From positions 1 through 64,000 of the forward strand of contig CAWKNP010000009.1 in NCBI GenBank assembly GCA_963851105.1: a stretch of DNA of 64,000 nt. The letters run 5' to 3'. Under the pieces are notes generated by a model, which ran no database searches, was not told the DNA's origin, and saw nothing but the letters and a program-made list of their open reading frames with translations. Positions 33,961 to 43,851 of this stretch are shown here, in pieces. Numbering within the stretch: position 1 is the first letter of the stretch; every line of letters starts with the position of its first letter. The position numbers and the translations under genes are program-made. This DNA is from DATARN01 sp963851105. GTDB lineage: Bacteria; Actinomycetota; Acidimicrobiia; Acidimicrobiales; Palsa-688.

Positions 33961-33996
33961 CACGGACCTCCTAGAGTCAGTGTATCTTGCAACAAG

Positions 33997-34008
33997 TTGA
34001 ACGTTCAA
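33997..34008. promoter_or_regulatory. 12-bp perfect palindrome upstream of pirin
   Basis: TTGAACGTTCAA lies in an unusually AT-rich stretch 37 bases before the pirin start codon. This is a typical place for a dimeric repressor operator. No regulator gene adjoins it, so the binding protein is unknown. Confidence 0.45.
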
Positions 34009-34060
34009 ATATTCCGCGGCGTGGGCACGGGGATCGGACGAGGGGGGTGGGCGGTTGGGA

Positions 34061-34154
34061 GTCCCTGGCGGGGGGTTTGTGACCAGGGGTGGGGTGGGCG
34101 TTGGTGGGGGGGTGGGCGGTAAGGGGGTCCCTGGCGGGGGGTTTGTGACCAGGG
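34061..34154. repeat. Two identical 28-bp G-rich direct repeats
   Basis: The sequence GTCCCTGGCGGGGGGTTTGT followed by GACCAGGG occurs at 34061-34088 and again at 34127-34154. The spacer (GGGGTGGGG-like runs) could form a G-quadruplex on the + strand. Each repeat also contains CCCTGG and CCAGGG, able to pair as a hairpin. It lies between the divergent pirin and GNAT-like genes; no gene is seen in 33961-34224. Confidence 0.65.
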
Positions 34155-34224
34155 CCACGCCGGCGCCGGGGTTGCACCGCCATCGCTCGGTCGGGGAGGC
34201 TGGCAGGGACCGAGGGGGACCCCG

Positions 34225-35349
34225 ATGGCGCTTGAGATTCGGCCCGCAGCAGGACGGCGGGGCCGCCAGAAGTTCGTTGATATCCCCTTCGGCCTCTTCG
34301 GGAACGACCCGGCGTGGATCCCGCCGCTGCGGATGTCGGTCCACGACCGGATCTCGCCCAAGAACCCGGCCAACGAACACCAGGTCACCCGACTCTGGAT
34401 CGCCTACCGCGATGACGAGCCGGTCGGGCGGATCGGCGCCTGCGTCGACAGCTTCTTCAACGAGTACCAGGACGTCAAATGGGGATGGGTCGGCTTCTTC
34501 GAGGCCGCCGACGACCCCGAGGCGGTCGAGGCGTTGTTCGACGTGGCCTGGCGCTGGCTCAAGTTGCAAGGGGCAACGACCGCCGTCGGTCCGGCGTCGT
34601 TCACCACCAACGACGACATCGGCTTGCTGGTCGAGGGGTTCGAGGACCCGCCGTACTTCCTCAGCATTTACAACCCGCAGTATTACGAGCGCCTCTGGGT
34701 CGACAACGGCTGGACCCAGGCCATGGACCTCTGGGGCTGGAAGCTGATCCGGGGCAAAATCGGGCTGGACGAGCGCCAGCGCAAAACCCTCGAGCGGCTG
34801 AAGCAGCGGGCCAAGATCACCATCCGGCCCATGAACATGAAGGACTTCGACAACGAGGTGAAGCGCCTCTTCGAGGTCTACAACGCCGCCTGGAGCAAGA
34901 ACTGGGGCTTCGCGCCCATGCCCGAGGCCGAAATCAAGCATCTGGCCAAGTCCATCAAACAGCTGGTCGATCCCGACATCACCCTGGTGGTGGAGAAGGC
35001 CGACGGCGAGGCGGTTGGTGTCGCCATCATCCTCCCCGATGTCAACCAGGTGATGCCCAAGCTGCGCTCCGGGCGCCTCCTGCCGTTCGGCTGGATACAC
35101 CTGCTGCGAGACGTGCCCAAGGTGACGAGGGTTCGCTTCTTCGCCCTCGGGATCAAGCCCGAGCACCAGACCCTGGCCCTGGGCCCCCTCATCTACCAGG
35201 AGTGCCTGGACCGGCTCATGGCCCGGCCCCAGATCGCCGAGGCCGAGGCGTCGTGGATCCTGGCCTCAAACGACCGCATGAACAAGGCGATCGAGACCCT
35301 CGGGGGGACCCGCTCCAAGGTGTGGCGCCTGTACCAGCGCCCTCTGTAG
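34225..35349 (+). CDS. GNAT-like N-acyltransferase family protein
   Basis: The 374-aa protein looks like two GNAT folds. The first (about 1-165) has RIGACVDSFFNEYQD and the strand pattern of an acetyltransferase but no obvious acetyl-CoA loop. The second (about 195-374) ends with FALGIKPEHQTLALGPLIYQ, ASWILASNDRMNKAIETLGG and a final RLYQRPL. Proteins of this length and ending are widespread in soil bacteria; the substrate is unknown. The ATG at 34225 follows a GAGGGGG stretch. Confidence 0.7.
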   Translation: MALEIRPAAGRRGRQKFVDIPFGLFGNDPAWIPPLRMSVHDRISPKNPANEHQVTRLWIAYRDDEPVGRIGACVDSFFNEYQDVKWGWVGFFEAADDPEAVEALFDVAWRWLKLQGATTAVGPASFTTNDDIGLLVEGFEDPPYFLSIYNPQYYERLWVDNGWTQAMDLWGWKLIRGKIGLDERQRKTLERLKQRAKITIRPMNMKDFDNEVKRLFEVYNAAWSKNWGFAPMPEAEIKHLAKSIKQLVDPDITLVVEKADGEAVGVAIILPDVNQVMPKLRSGRLLPFGWIHLLRDVPKVTRVRFFALGIKPEHQTLALGPLIYQECLDRLMARPQIAEAEASWILASNDRMNKAIETLGGTRSKVWRLYQRPL

Positions 35350-35361
35350 CCGCCACGAGGG

Positions 35362-36111
35362 CTAGCCGGTAATCGGAGCGGGACTCACCCCAGCCGGCGC
35401 CTCGGTAGCCGGTTCCCGTAGGTCGGGTAGGGCGAGGATCCGCAGATCGAGGAGGACGTGGATCACCATGGCGGGCAGCAAGCTCCCCGTCGACAGCACC
35501 AGCCACGCCAGGTAGGCCCCGACCAGGCCGGTCAGGATGACGCCCCGGGCGCCCTGGTAGAGGTGCCCGAGACCGAACGCCGTGGCGGTGATCACGATGA
35601 CCGCCGAGCGAGGCGCGGCCGGCCACAGCCATCGCAGGTAGGCGATGCCGAAGCCCCGGAAGATGAACTCCTCGCAAATGCCCGCGGTCACCGCCAGCGC
35701 GGCAAAGGCGAGCCGCTCCCGAGGGCCCGACGGCAGAAGTGCTTCGAATCCCCGCGCCTGGCGCCGCAACGCCGCCCGGATCCCCGATCCCCCGAAACGG
35801 AACACCACGGCGCTGACCGCCAGCACGAGCGCCACTTCCGACACGATCACCGCCTCGGCTGCGGGGTGCGGTCCGAGCCCGAGCCCGATCGATCCCGGGG
35901 TCCGGCCCGCCAGCAGGCCGATCACGAGGATCACGCCCGACACGATCCATTCGCCGATCAAGCCCCGGCGGAAATGGCGGATCCGGGCGTCGGGTTGGGT
36001 CCCCAACGTGGCCAGCAACCGCTGATACCGGCGCCGGCCGGCCCACGGTTGGACGAAGACCAAAGCGGCGGCCAACGCGCTGGCGACGATCGCGGCCACC
36101 ACATGTGTCAC
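35362..36111 (-). CDS. CPBP-family intramembrane metalloprotease (CAAX protease-like)
   Basis: The 249-aa membrane protein has about seven helices. CPBP motif 1 GICEEFIFRGF (EExxxR) is followed by the catalytic His in FGLGHLYQG and a later His in MVIHVLLDL. Bacterial members cleave within membranes and are linked to bacteriocin self-immunity or peptide processing. I use GTG 36109-36111 as start. It is convergent with the GNAT-like gene, 12 bases apart. Confidence 0.82.
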   Translation of the reverse strand: MTHVVAAIVASALAAALVFVQPWAGRRRYQRLLATLGTQPDARIRHFRRGLIGEWIVSGVILVIGLLAGRTPGSIGLGLGPHPAAEAVIVSEVALVLAVSAVVFRFGGSGIRAALRRQARGFEALLPSGPRERLAFAALAVTAGICEEFIFRGFGIAYLRWLWPAAPRSAVIVITATAFGLGHLYQGARGVILTGLVGAYLAWLVLSTGSLLPAMVIHVLLDLRILALPDLREPATEAPAGVSPAPITG

Positions 36112-36208
36112 CCGTCGAAGATATCTTCCACCCCTGCAGTTGCGGTGGACCCCGGACACCGGACACCACCGGGCGTTGCCCGGCCCCCGCGGCCGTAGCA
36201 TTGAGGCC

Positions 36209-36697
36209 ATGTCGATCGGCGCTCCACCGGCCCAGGTCCATCCCGATGTCGCCGCGCTGCAGTTCTTGATCGGGACCTGGGTGGGCGAGGGCCGGGGCAA
36301 GTACCCGACTATCGCCGCCTTCAGCTACGGCGAGGAAGTCCGGTTCTGGCACGTGGGCAAGCCGTTCCTCGCCTACAGCCAGCGGACGTGGGCCGTCGAC
36401 GACGGCCGGGCGCTGCACAGCGAGGCGGGTTACTGGCGGCCCAAGCCGGGCGGCGTGATCGAGCTGGTCGTGGCCCACCCGAGCGGCCATGTCGAGGTCT
36501 CCGAGGGGACAGTGGCCGGAACCACCGTGGCGCTCACCAGTCGCCTGATCGCCGCCACCACCACCGCCAAGGAGGTTGCCGTCCTCAGCCGCCGCCTGAC
36601 GGTCGACGGCGACGTGCTGCGGTACACGACAGCCATGGAAGCGGTCGGCGTCGCAATCCAGGAGCACCTGGCGGGGGAACTGCGCCGCAGCCCCTAG
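36209..36697 (+). CDS. Nitrobindin-type heme protein (FABP-like, THAP4 family)
   Basis: The 162-aa ten-stranded beta-barrel protein has the signature GTWVGEGRGKYPTI at the N-terminus. The likely proximal heme His is near the C-terminus, in AIQEHLAGELRR. Actinobacterial and human nitrobindins bind ferric heme and detoxify peroxynitrite. The ATG at 36209 begins MSIGAPPAQVHPD. It stands alone, divergent from the CPBP protease. Confidence 0.85.
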   Translation: MSIGAPPAQVHPDVAALQFLIGTWVGEGRGKYPTIAAFSYGEEVRFWHVGKPFLAYSQRTWAVDDGRALHSEAGYWRPKPGGVIELVVAHPSGHVEVSEGTVAGTTVALTSRLIAATTTAKEVAVLSRRLTVDGDVLRYTTAMEAVGVAIQEHLAGELRRSP

Positions 36698-36718
36698 GCC
36701 GGGGAAAAGGGTGCTGGC

Positions 36719-37612
36719 CTAGCCGAGCATCGCCCGCAGCGCGGGCTCGAGTTTCGGGTACTTGAAGTTGTAACCGTTGGCGATCAGCCGGGCGGGCATG
36801 ACCCGCTGGCCCGCCAGCAGCATCTCGGCCACCATTTCGTGGCCGAGGACCGCCGACAGCCCGAACTTGGGGGCGGCCACGACCGTCGGGCGGCCGAGCA
36901 CCGAGCCCAGGGTCTTGGTGAACTCGGCGTTGGTGACCGGGTGGGGCGAGGTCAGGTTGACCGGCCCCGACAGCGTGTCGGTCTCCAGGGCGTGGACGAT
37001 GGCGCCGATCTCGTCGTCCAGGGCGATCCAGCTCTGGTACTGGCGGCCGGAGCCCAGCTTGCCGCCGACGCCCATCTTGAACAGGGGGAGCTGCTTCTTC
37101 AAGGCGCCGCCTTCGGGCGTGAGCACGATGCCCGTGCGGATGTTTACGACGCGGATGCCGGCGTTGGCCGCGGGCTCGGTTGCGGCCTCCCATTGCCGGC
37201 ACACCTCGGCCAGGAAACCAGACCCTGCCGGGCTGTCCTCGTCGAGCACGGCATCGCCGCCGTCGCCGTAGTAACCGACCGCCGACCCCGACACGAGCAC
37301 CGACGGCCGGTGCCCGCTGTCCGCCAACCGGCTGGCCAGCAAGGTGGTCGAAACGACGCGGCTGTCGAGGATCCGGCGCTTCTGTTCCGACGACCACCGC
37401 TTGTCGCCGATCCCCTCGCCGGCGAGGTGCACGACGGCGTCGGCCTTTTCTAAGTCGCTCACATCGAGCTTGCCCTGCGACGGATCCCAGTGGGCCTCAC
37501 CGGCGCCCGGTGCTCCCCGCACGAGGCGGACCACCTCGTGCCCGTCGCCTTCCAGGGTACGGACGAGGTTGGAGCCGATCAGACCGTGACTACCCGTGAC
37601 GAGGACCCGCAT
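36719..37612 (-). CDS. TIGR01777-family NAD(P)-dependent epimerase-like protein
   Basis: The 297-aa short-chain dehydrogenase fold has MRVLVTGSHGLIGSNLV (nucleotide loop), VVHLAGEGI, the SGSAVGYYGDGGD active-site segment and a C-terminal DUF1731-like part with GHEMVAEMLLAGQRVMPARL. The family is often labelled cell-division inhibitor SulA-like, but its function in bacteria is not established. ATG start; convergent with nitrobindin. Confidence 0.85.
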   Translation of the reverse strand: MRVLVTGSHGLIGSNLVRTLEGDGHEVVRLVRGAPGAGEAHWDPSQGKLDVSDLEKADAVVHLAGEGIGDKRWSSEQKRRILDSRVVSTTLLASRLADSGHRPSVLVSGSAVGYYGDGGDAVLDEDSPAGSGFLAEVCRQWEAATEPAANAGIRVVNIRTGIVLTPEGGALKKQLPLFKMGVGGKLGSGRQYQSWIALDDEIGAIVHALETDTLSGPVNLTSPHPVTNAEFTKTLGSVLGRPTVVAAPKFGLSAVLGHEMVAEMLLAGQRVMPARLIANGYNFKYPKLEPALRAMLG

Positions 37613-37665
37613 GATGCCAGTCTTACGTAGTCAGCGCGAGACGCGGATGCGTCCGGCGCCGGGGC

Positions 37666-37875
37666 TCAGGTGGCGGGCGGCCCGTAGGGCTCGTTGGCCT
37701 CGATGTAGCAGTCGGCGTGGTAGTGCTCGACCCGGATCCAGGTGCCGCCTTCGTACACGTTGGCGATGACCTGGCGGAGCTGGGCCCGGGCCGCGAACTT
37801 GATCGGGGCCCCGCAATGGGCGCAGTTGGCAGTATTGCCTGGCTCGACCTGTCGAATGACGGCTCGGCTGATCAT
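37666..37875 (-). CDS. Small zinc-ribbon-like protein
   Basis: The 69-aa protein has NCAHCGAPIKF (CxxC), then VIANVYEGGTWIRVEHYHADCYIEA, whose His and Cys could complete a zinc site. It is probably a small actinobacterial nucleic-acid- or protein-binding factor; the function is unknown. I place the start at ATG 37873-37875. An ATG seven codons upstream (37894-37896) is possible and would overlap the next gene. Confidence 0.65.
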   Translation of the reverse strand: MISRAVIRQVEPGNTANCAHCGAPIKFAARAQLRQVIANVYEGGTWIRVEHYHADCYIEANEPYGPPAT

Positions 37876-37879
37876 GGTC

Positions 37880-38293
37880 CTAGACGTTGCCTGCATGGGG
37901 AGTGCGTCGGCGTCCGCGGCGTCCGCCTGAAGTAAAACCCGGTTCTGGGTCGCGGCTGGCGAGTGTCCGCCCGAGCCGCACGGCCTCACCTACCAGCTGG
38001 CGGACCGAGCCCTCGTCGGCCCCCTCGGAGACGACCAGCAGCACCTGCCGCTCGACCAGGTCGGCCAGGTCGTCGGGCGCGACGTCGCCTCGGGGGGCGG
38101 GGGCACCCAGCCGCTGTTCGGTGTCGGCTGCCACTGCCTTGGCCACCATCGAGCACAACACGGCGACGGCGGTGATAAGGCCGAGCGTGACCGCGGCGCC
38201 GTTGTGATTGAGGATGGACGTCACGATCATGCCGGCGATGCCCGCAACGCAGACGACGATGGCCAACGTCCTGACGGTTCGGACGCTGAGCAC
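37880..38293 (-). CDS. Small membrane protein, unknown function
   Basis: The 137-aa protein has two helices (TLAIVVCVAGIAGMIVTSIL and LGLITAVAVLCSMVAKAVA) and a charged cytoplasmic tail ending GGRRGRRRTPHAG. No family is recognised. The GTG start lies five bases after the ettA stop, so it is probably co-transcribed with ettA. Confidence 0.6.
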   Translation of the reverse strand: MLSVRTVRTLAIVVCVAGIAGMIVTSILNHNGAAVTLGLITAVAVLCSMVAKAVAADTEQRLGAPAPRGDVAPDDLADLVERQVLLVVSEGADEGSVRQLVGEAVRLGRTLASRDPEPGFTSGGRRGRRRTPHAGNV

Positions 38294-38297
38294 CGAG

Positions 38298-39977
<1,680 letters not shown>

Positions 39978-40036
39978 GGCTGGCACGGTACATGGCCCGC
40001 GGAGATTGTCAGGACGGACGGTACTCTGGCGGGGTC

Positions 40037-43000
40037 ATGTCGTCACCGACGGAAAACGCCGACGACAGGCGCTGGCTCGGCCCCAACGCCTGGCTGGTCG
40101 ACGAAATGTATGAGCAGTACCGCAAGGATCCCTCGTCGGTCAGTGAGAGCTGGCAGGAATTCTTTGCCGACTATCACCATCGCGGTTTGGTCGCAGCCCG
40201 ACCTGACGCGCCACCTGCGCCGGCCGAGGCGGCGCCGCCGCGTGCGGCCGGCACCGTGCCGCTCGTTCAAGCGGCCGCTCCGCAGCCGCCAGCCGCCGCC
40301 GCGCCGGAACAAGCCGCCGCCTCGAGCGATGGCTCCACCGCCGCGCCGAGCGATGTCGCCGCGCCAGCGCCGCTGCGGGGGGCGGCCGGCCGCATCGCGG
40401 CCAACATGGAGGCCAGCCTCGGCGTCCCGACGGCAACCAGCCTCCGGGTCGTGCCCGCGGGGCTGCTCGAGGTCAACCGCCGCATCCTGAACAACCAGCT
40501 GGCCCGCGTCGGAGCCGGCAAGGTCAGCGTCACCCACCTGATCGGATACGCGGTCGTCAAGGCGCTCCGAGCGGTGCCCGCCATGAACGCGTCGTTTGTG
40601 CCCGGCGACCCGCCGGCGGTCCTGCGCCACGGCGCGGTCGGCCTCGGCCTGGCCGTCGACCAGACGAAGTCCGACGGCAGCCGGACGCTGCTGGTGCCGG
40701 TCATCAACAACGCCGACAAACTGGACTTCCGGGGTTTCTGGGTCGCCTACGAGGAGCTGATCCGCAAGATCCGCACCGGCAAGATCTCGCCCGACGACTT
40801 CGCAGGCGCCACCGCCACGCTGACCAATCCCGGCACGATCGGCACGGTCGGCAGCGTGCCGCGGCTCATGCCCGGCCAAGGCGTCATCGTGGCCGTGGGG
40901 AGCCTCGACTATCCCGCCGAGTGGCAGGCAGCCGACCCCCGAACGATCGCCGCCCTCGGCCTGTCGAAGGTGATGACGGTCACGTCGACCTATGACCACC
41001 GGATCATCCAAGGGGCCGAGTCGGGGTTGTTTCTCGCCCAGGTTCATCAGTACCTCATCGGCGAGCACGGCTTTTACGACGAGATCTTCAAGGCCATGGG
41101 GATCCCCTACGAGCCGGTCCGCTGGCTGCGCGACATCAACGACCCCTCGGGCAACGACGGGGGCCACATCGCCCAGATCCAGAAGCAGGTCCACGTCCAG
41201 ACCGTCATCAACATGTACCGGGTGCGGGGCCACCTCATCGCCCATCTCGACCCGCTCGACTGGCGCGAGCCCCACACCCACGCCGAGCTCAACACCACGA
41301 CCTACGGCTTGACGCTGTGGGACCTGGACCGGGAGTTCCTGACTGACGGGCTGGCGGGCCAGCAGAGCATGAAGCTCGGCGACATTCTCGGCGTGCTACG
41401 CGACGCCTACTGCCGCACCGTCGGCGTCGAGTACATGCACATCCAGGAGCCGGATCAGAAGAAGTGGATCCAGGAGCACGTGGAGGGCGTGGCCATCCAG
41501 CTGGGGCCCGACGAGCACCGCCACATCCTCACCCGGCTCAACGCCGCCGAGGCCCTGGAGCGGTTCCTCGACACCAAGTACATCGGCCAGAAGCGTTTCG
41601 GGCTCGAAGGCGCCGAGTCGGCTATCCCGTTGCTCGACGCCGTGCTCGACCAGGCGGCGGAGGCCGGGATGGAGAGCGCGGTGCTGGGCATGGCCCACCG
41701 GGGCCGGCTCAACGTACTGATCAACATCGTCGGCAAGAGCTACGGCGAGCTGTTCCAGGAGTTCGAGGGCAACCTCGATCCCGACACCACCCAGGGCTCG
41801 GGTGACGTCAAGTACCACAAGGGCTATCACGGCAGGTTCACCGGTTTGTCGGGGCGGCCGCTCGACGTCCACCTGTCGTCCAACCCGTCGCACCTCGAGG
41901 CGGTGGACCCGGTGGTCGAGGGGATGACCCGGGCCTATCAGGACCTGAGCGCGTCGGGCGACGGGTGCTCGGTGCTGCCCCTTCTCGTCCACGGCGACGC
42001 CGCCTTCGCGGGCCAAGGTGTGGTCGCCGAGACGCTCAACATGTCGGCCCTCGGCGGCTACACGACCGGCGGCACGGTGCACCTGGTCATCAACAACCAG
42101 CTCGGATTCACGACCAACCCGGAGTCGGCCCGCTCGTCGGTCTACGCCACCGACGTGGCCAAGATGGTCCAAGCGCCGATCTTCCACGTCAACGGCGACG
42201 ACCCCGAGGCGTGCGTGCGGGTGGGGCGGCTGGCGTTCCAGTTCCGCCAGGCGTTCCACAAAGACGTCGTGATCGACATGGTCTGCTACCGGCGCTTCGG
42301 TCACAACGAGCAGGACGACCCGAGCCTGACGCAGCCCCGTATGTACGACCTCATCAAGATGCACCGCAGTGTCCGCAAGATCTACACCGAGACCCTGGTG
42401 CGCCGGGGCGACATCACCATGGAAGAGGCCGAGGCGGCGCTCAAGGACTTCAGCCGGCGCCTGCAGGCGGCGCTCGACGAGACCCGGGCCACCGCGCCGC
42501 CGCGCCCGACCAAGCTCCCCGCCCGCCTGCCGCCGGCGCCGGTGCTGCCCCCGATCGACTCTGGCGTCCCGATCGAGACGCTCGACCGGATCGTGGCCGT
42601 CCTGCATAATCCGCCCGAGGGCTTCTCGGTGCACCCCAAGCTGATCCGGGTCTTCGAGAACCGCGCCAAGCTGTGGGCCGGCGGCGAGGCGGACTGGGCG
42701 CTGGGCGAGGCGCTGGCCTACGGCTCGTTGCTGGTCGAGGGCCACGACGTCCGCTTGGCGGGCCAGGACACCCGGCGGGGCACCTTCGGCCATCGCAATG
42801 CCGCCCTCATCGACGTCGTGTCGGGCGCGGAATACATCCCACTCCAGCACCTGGAAGGTGTGGTGGCGGCGGTATCTGAGCACGGGTCCCAGGAGCCGTC
42901 GCCATCGGGGCCGGCGCCTGGGCGCTTCTTCGTCTACGACTCCTTGCTGTCGGAATACGCCGCTATCGGCTTCGAGTACGGCTATTCGGTCGTCCAGCAG

Positions 43001-43777
43001 GACGCCCTCGTCGCCTGGGAGGCCCAGTTCGGCGACTTCGTCAACGGCGGCCAGATCATCATCGACCAGTTCCTCGTCTCGTCCAAGACGAAGTGGGGCC
43101 AGACCTGCGGCCTGACCCTCCTCCTGCCCCACGGCTACGAGGGCCAGGGTGCCGAGCACAGCTCGGCGCGCGTCGAGCGCTTCTTGGAACTCTGCGCGGA
43201 GGACAACATCCAAGTCGCCAACCCGACGACGGCATCGCAGCTGTTCCACCTGTTGCGCCGCCAGGTCCATCGCGATGCCAAGCGGCCGTTGATCCTCCTC
43301 ACCCCGAAGAAGTACCTCCGCGCCCGCGAGGCCTTCAGCCCGGCCGAGGAGTTCGCCACGGGACACTTCCGGGAGTTGATCGACGACAACTCGGTTGCCG
43401 ACCCGAGCACCGTGCGCCGCGTTCTCCTGGCCTCGGGCAAGATGGCCCTCGACCTGATGTCCTACCGCCTGCGCCTGCCCACCGCGCCGCCGGTGGCCAC
43501 GATCCGCGTCGAGCAGCTGTACCCCTGGCCGGAGGAGCAGCTGGCGGCGGCGCTCAGCCGCTACCCCGCCGACGCCGAGATCGTGTGGGCCCAGGAGGAG
43601 CCGGAGAACATGGGCCCCTGGTGGTTCGCCCGCGGCAAGCTCCTGCGGATGCTCGGCGGCGACTCCCGACTGTCCTGGATCGCCCGCCTCCCGTCGGGAT
43701 CGCCGGCCACGGGCAGCGCGGCGCTGTCGACCCTCGAAGCCGAGGACCTGATGTCGCGAGCCTTCGGAGGACTGTAG
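40037..43777 (+). CDS. kgd: Multifunctional 2-oxoglutarate decarboxylase/dehydrogenase E1-E2 (Kgd)
   Basis: The 1246-aa actinobacterial Kgd has an N-terminal E1 helper segment (LGPNAWLVDEMYEQYRKDPS), an Ala/Pro linker and an E2-like succinyltransferase domain (residues about 115-350, TYDHRIIQGAESG active site). The thiamine-diphosphate E1 domains follow (HRGRLNVL, GDAAFAGQGV, LGFTTNPES, and later GQTCGLTLLLPHGYEGQGAEHSSAR). It feeds 2-oxoglutarate into the TCA cycle as the E1o/E2o component or as decarboxylase. Length compares well with the 1231-aa mycobacterial enzyme. ATG 40037 chosen for MSSPTENADDRRWLGPN. Confidence 0.93.
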   Translation: MSSPTENADDRRWLGPNAWLVDEMYEQYRKDPSSVSESWQEFFADYHHRGLVAARPDAPPAPAEAAPPRAAGTVPLVQAAAPQPPAAAAPEQAAASSDGSTAAPSDVAAPAPLRGAAGRIAANMEASLGVPTATSLRVVPAGLLEVNRRILNNQLARVGAGKVSVTHLIGYAVVKALRAVPAMNASFVPGDPPAVLRHGAVGLGLAVDQTKSDGSRTLLVPVINNADKLDFRGFWVAYEELIRKIRTGKISPDDFAGATATLTNPGTIGTVGSVPRLMPGQGVIVAVGSLDYPAEWQAADPRTIAALGLSKVMTVTSTYDHRIIQGAESGLFLAQVHQYLIGEHGFYDEIFKAMGIPYEPVRWLRDINDPSGNDGGHIAQIQKQVHVQTVINMYRVRGHLIAHLDPLDWREPHTHAELNTTTYGLTLWDLDREFLTDGLAGQQSMKLGDILGVLRDAYCRTVGVEYMHIQEPDQKKWIQEHVEGVAIQLGPDEHRHILTRLNAAEALERFLDTKYIGQKRFGLEGAESAIPLLDAVLDQAAEAGMESAVLGMAHRGRLNVLINIVGKSYGELFQEFEGNLDPDTTQGSGDVKYHKGYHGRFTGLSGRPLDVHLSSNPSHLEAVDPVVEGMTRAYQDLSASGDGCSVLPLLVHGDAAFAGQGVVAETLNMSALGGYTTGGTVHLVINNQLGFTTNPESARSSVYATDVAKMVQAPIFHVNGDDPEACVRVGRLAFQFRQAFHKDVVIDMVCYRRFGHNEQDDPSLTQPRMYDLIKMHRSVRKIYTETLVRRGDITMEEAEAALKDFSRRLQAALDETRATAPPRPTKLPARLPPAPVLPPIDSGVPIETLDRIVAVLHNPPEGFSVHPKLIRVFENRAKLWAGGEADWALGEALAYGSLLVEGHDVRLAGQDTRRGTFGHRNAALIDVVSGAEYIPLQHLEGVVAAVSEHGSQEPSPSGPAPGRFFVYDSLLSEYAAIGFEYGYSVVQQDALVAWEAQFGDFVNGGQIIIDQFLVSSKTKWGQTCGLTLLLPHGYEGQGAEHSSARVERFLELCAEDNIQVANPTTASQLFHLLRRQVHRDAKRPLILLTPKKYLRAREAFSPAEEFATGHFRELIDDNSVADPSTVRRVLLASGKMALDLMSYRLRLPTAPPVATIRVEQLYPWPEEQLAAALSRYPADAEIVWAQEEPENMGPWWFARGKLLRMLGGDSRLSWIARLPSGSPATGSAALSTLEAEDLMSRAFGGL

Positions 43778-43851
43778 CCAGGCTCGTCGCGATCGCCCCG
43801 AGGGGACACTCCCGCACTTCGGTAAGCGGCAATGCTTGACTCTTATCCCAA

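Noticed and set aside
40037..41100. Separate E2 succinyltransferase gene upstream of an E1 gene
   Set aside because: The acyltransferase and E1 domains are in one uninterrupted frame, as in mycobacterial Kgd.
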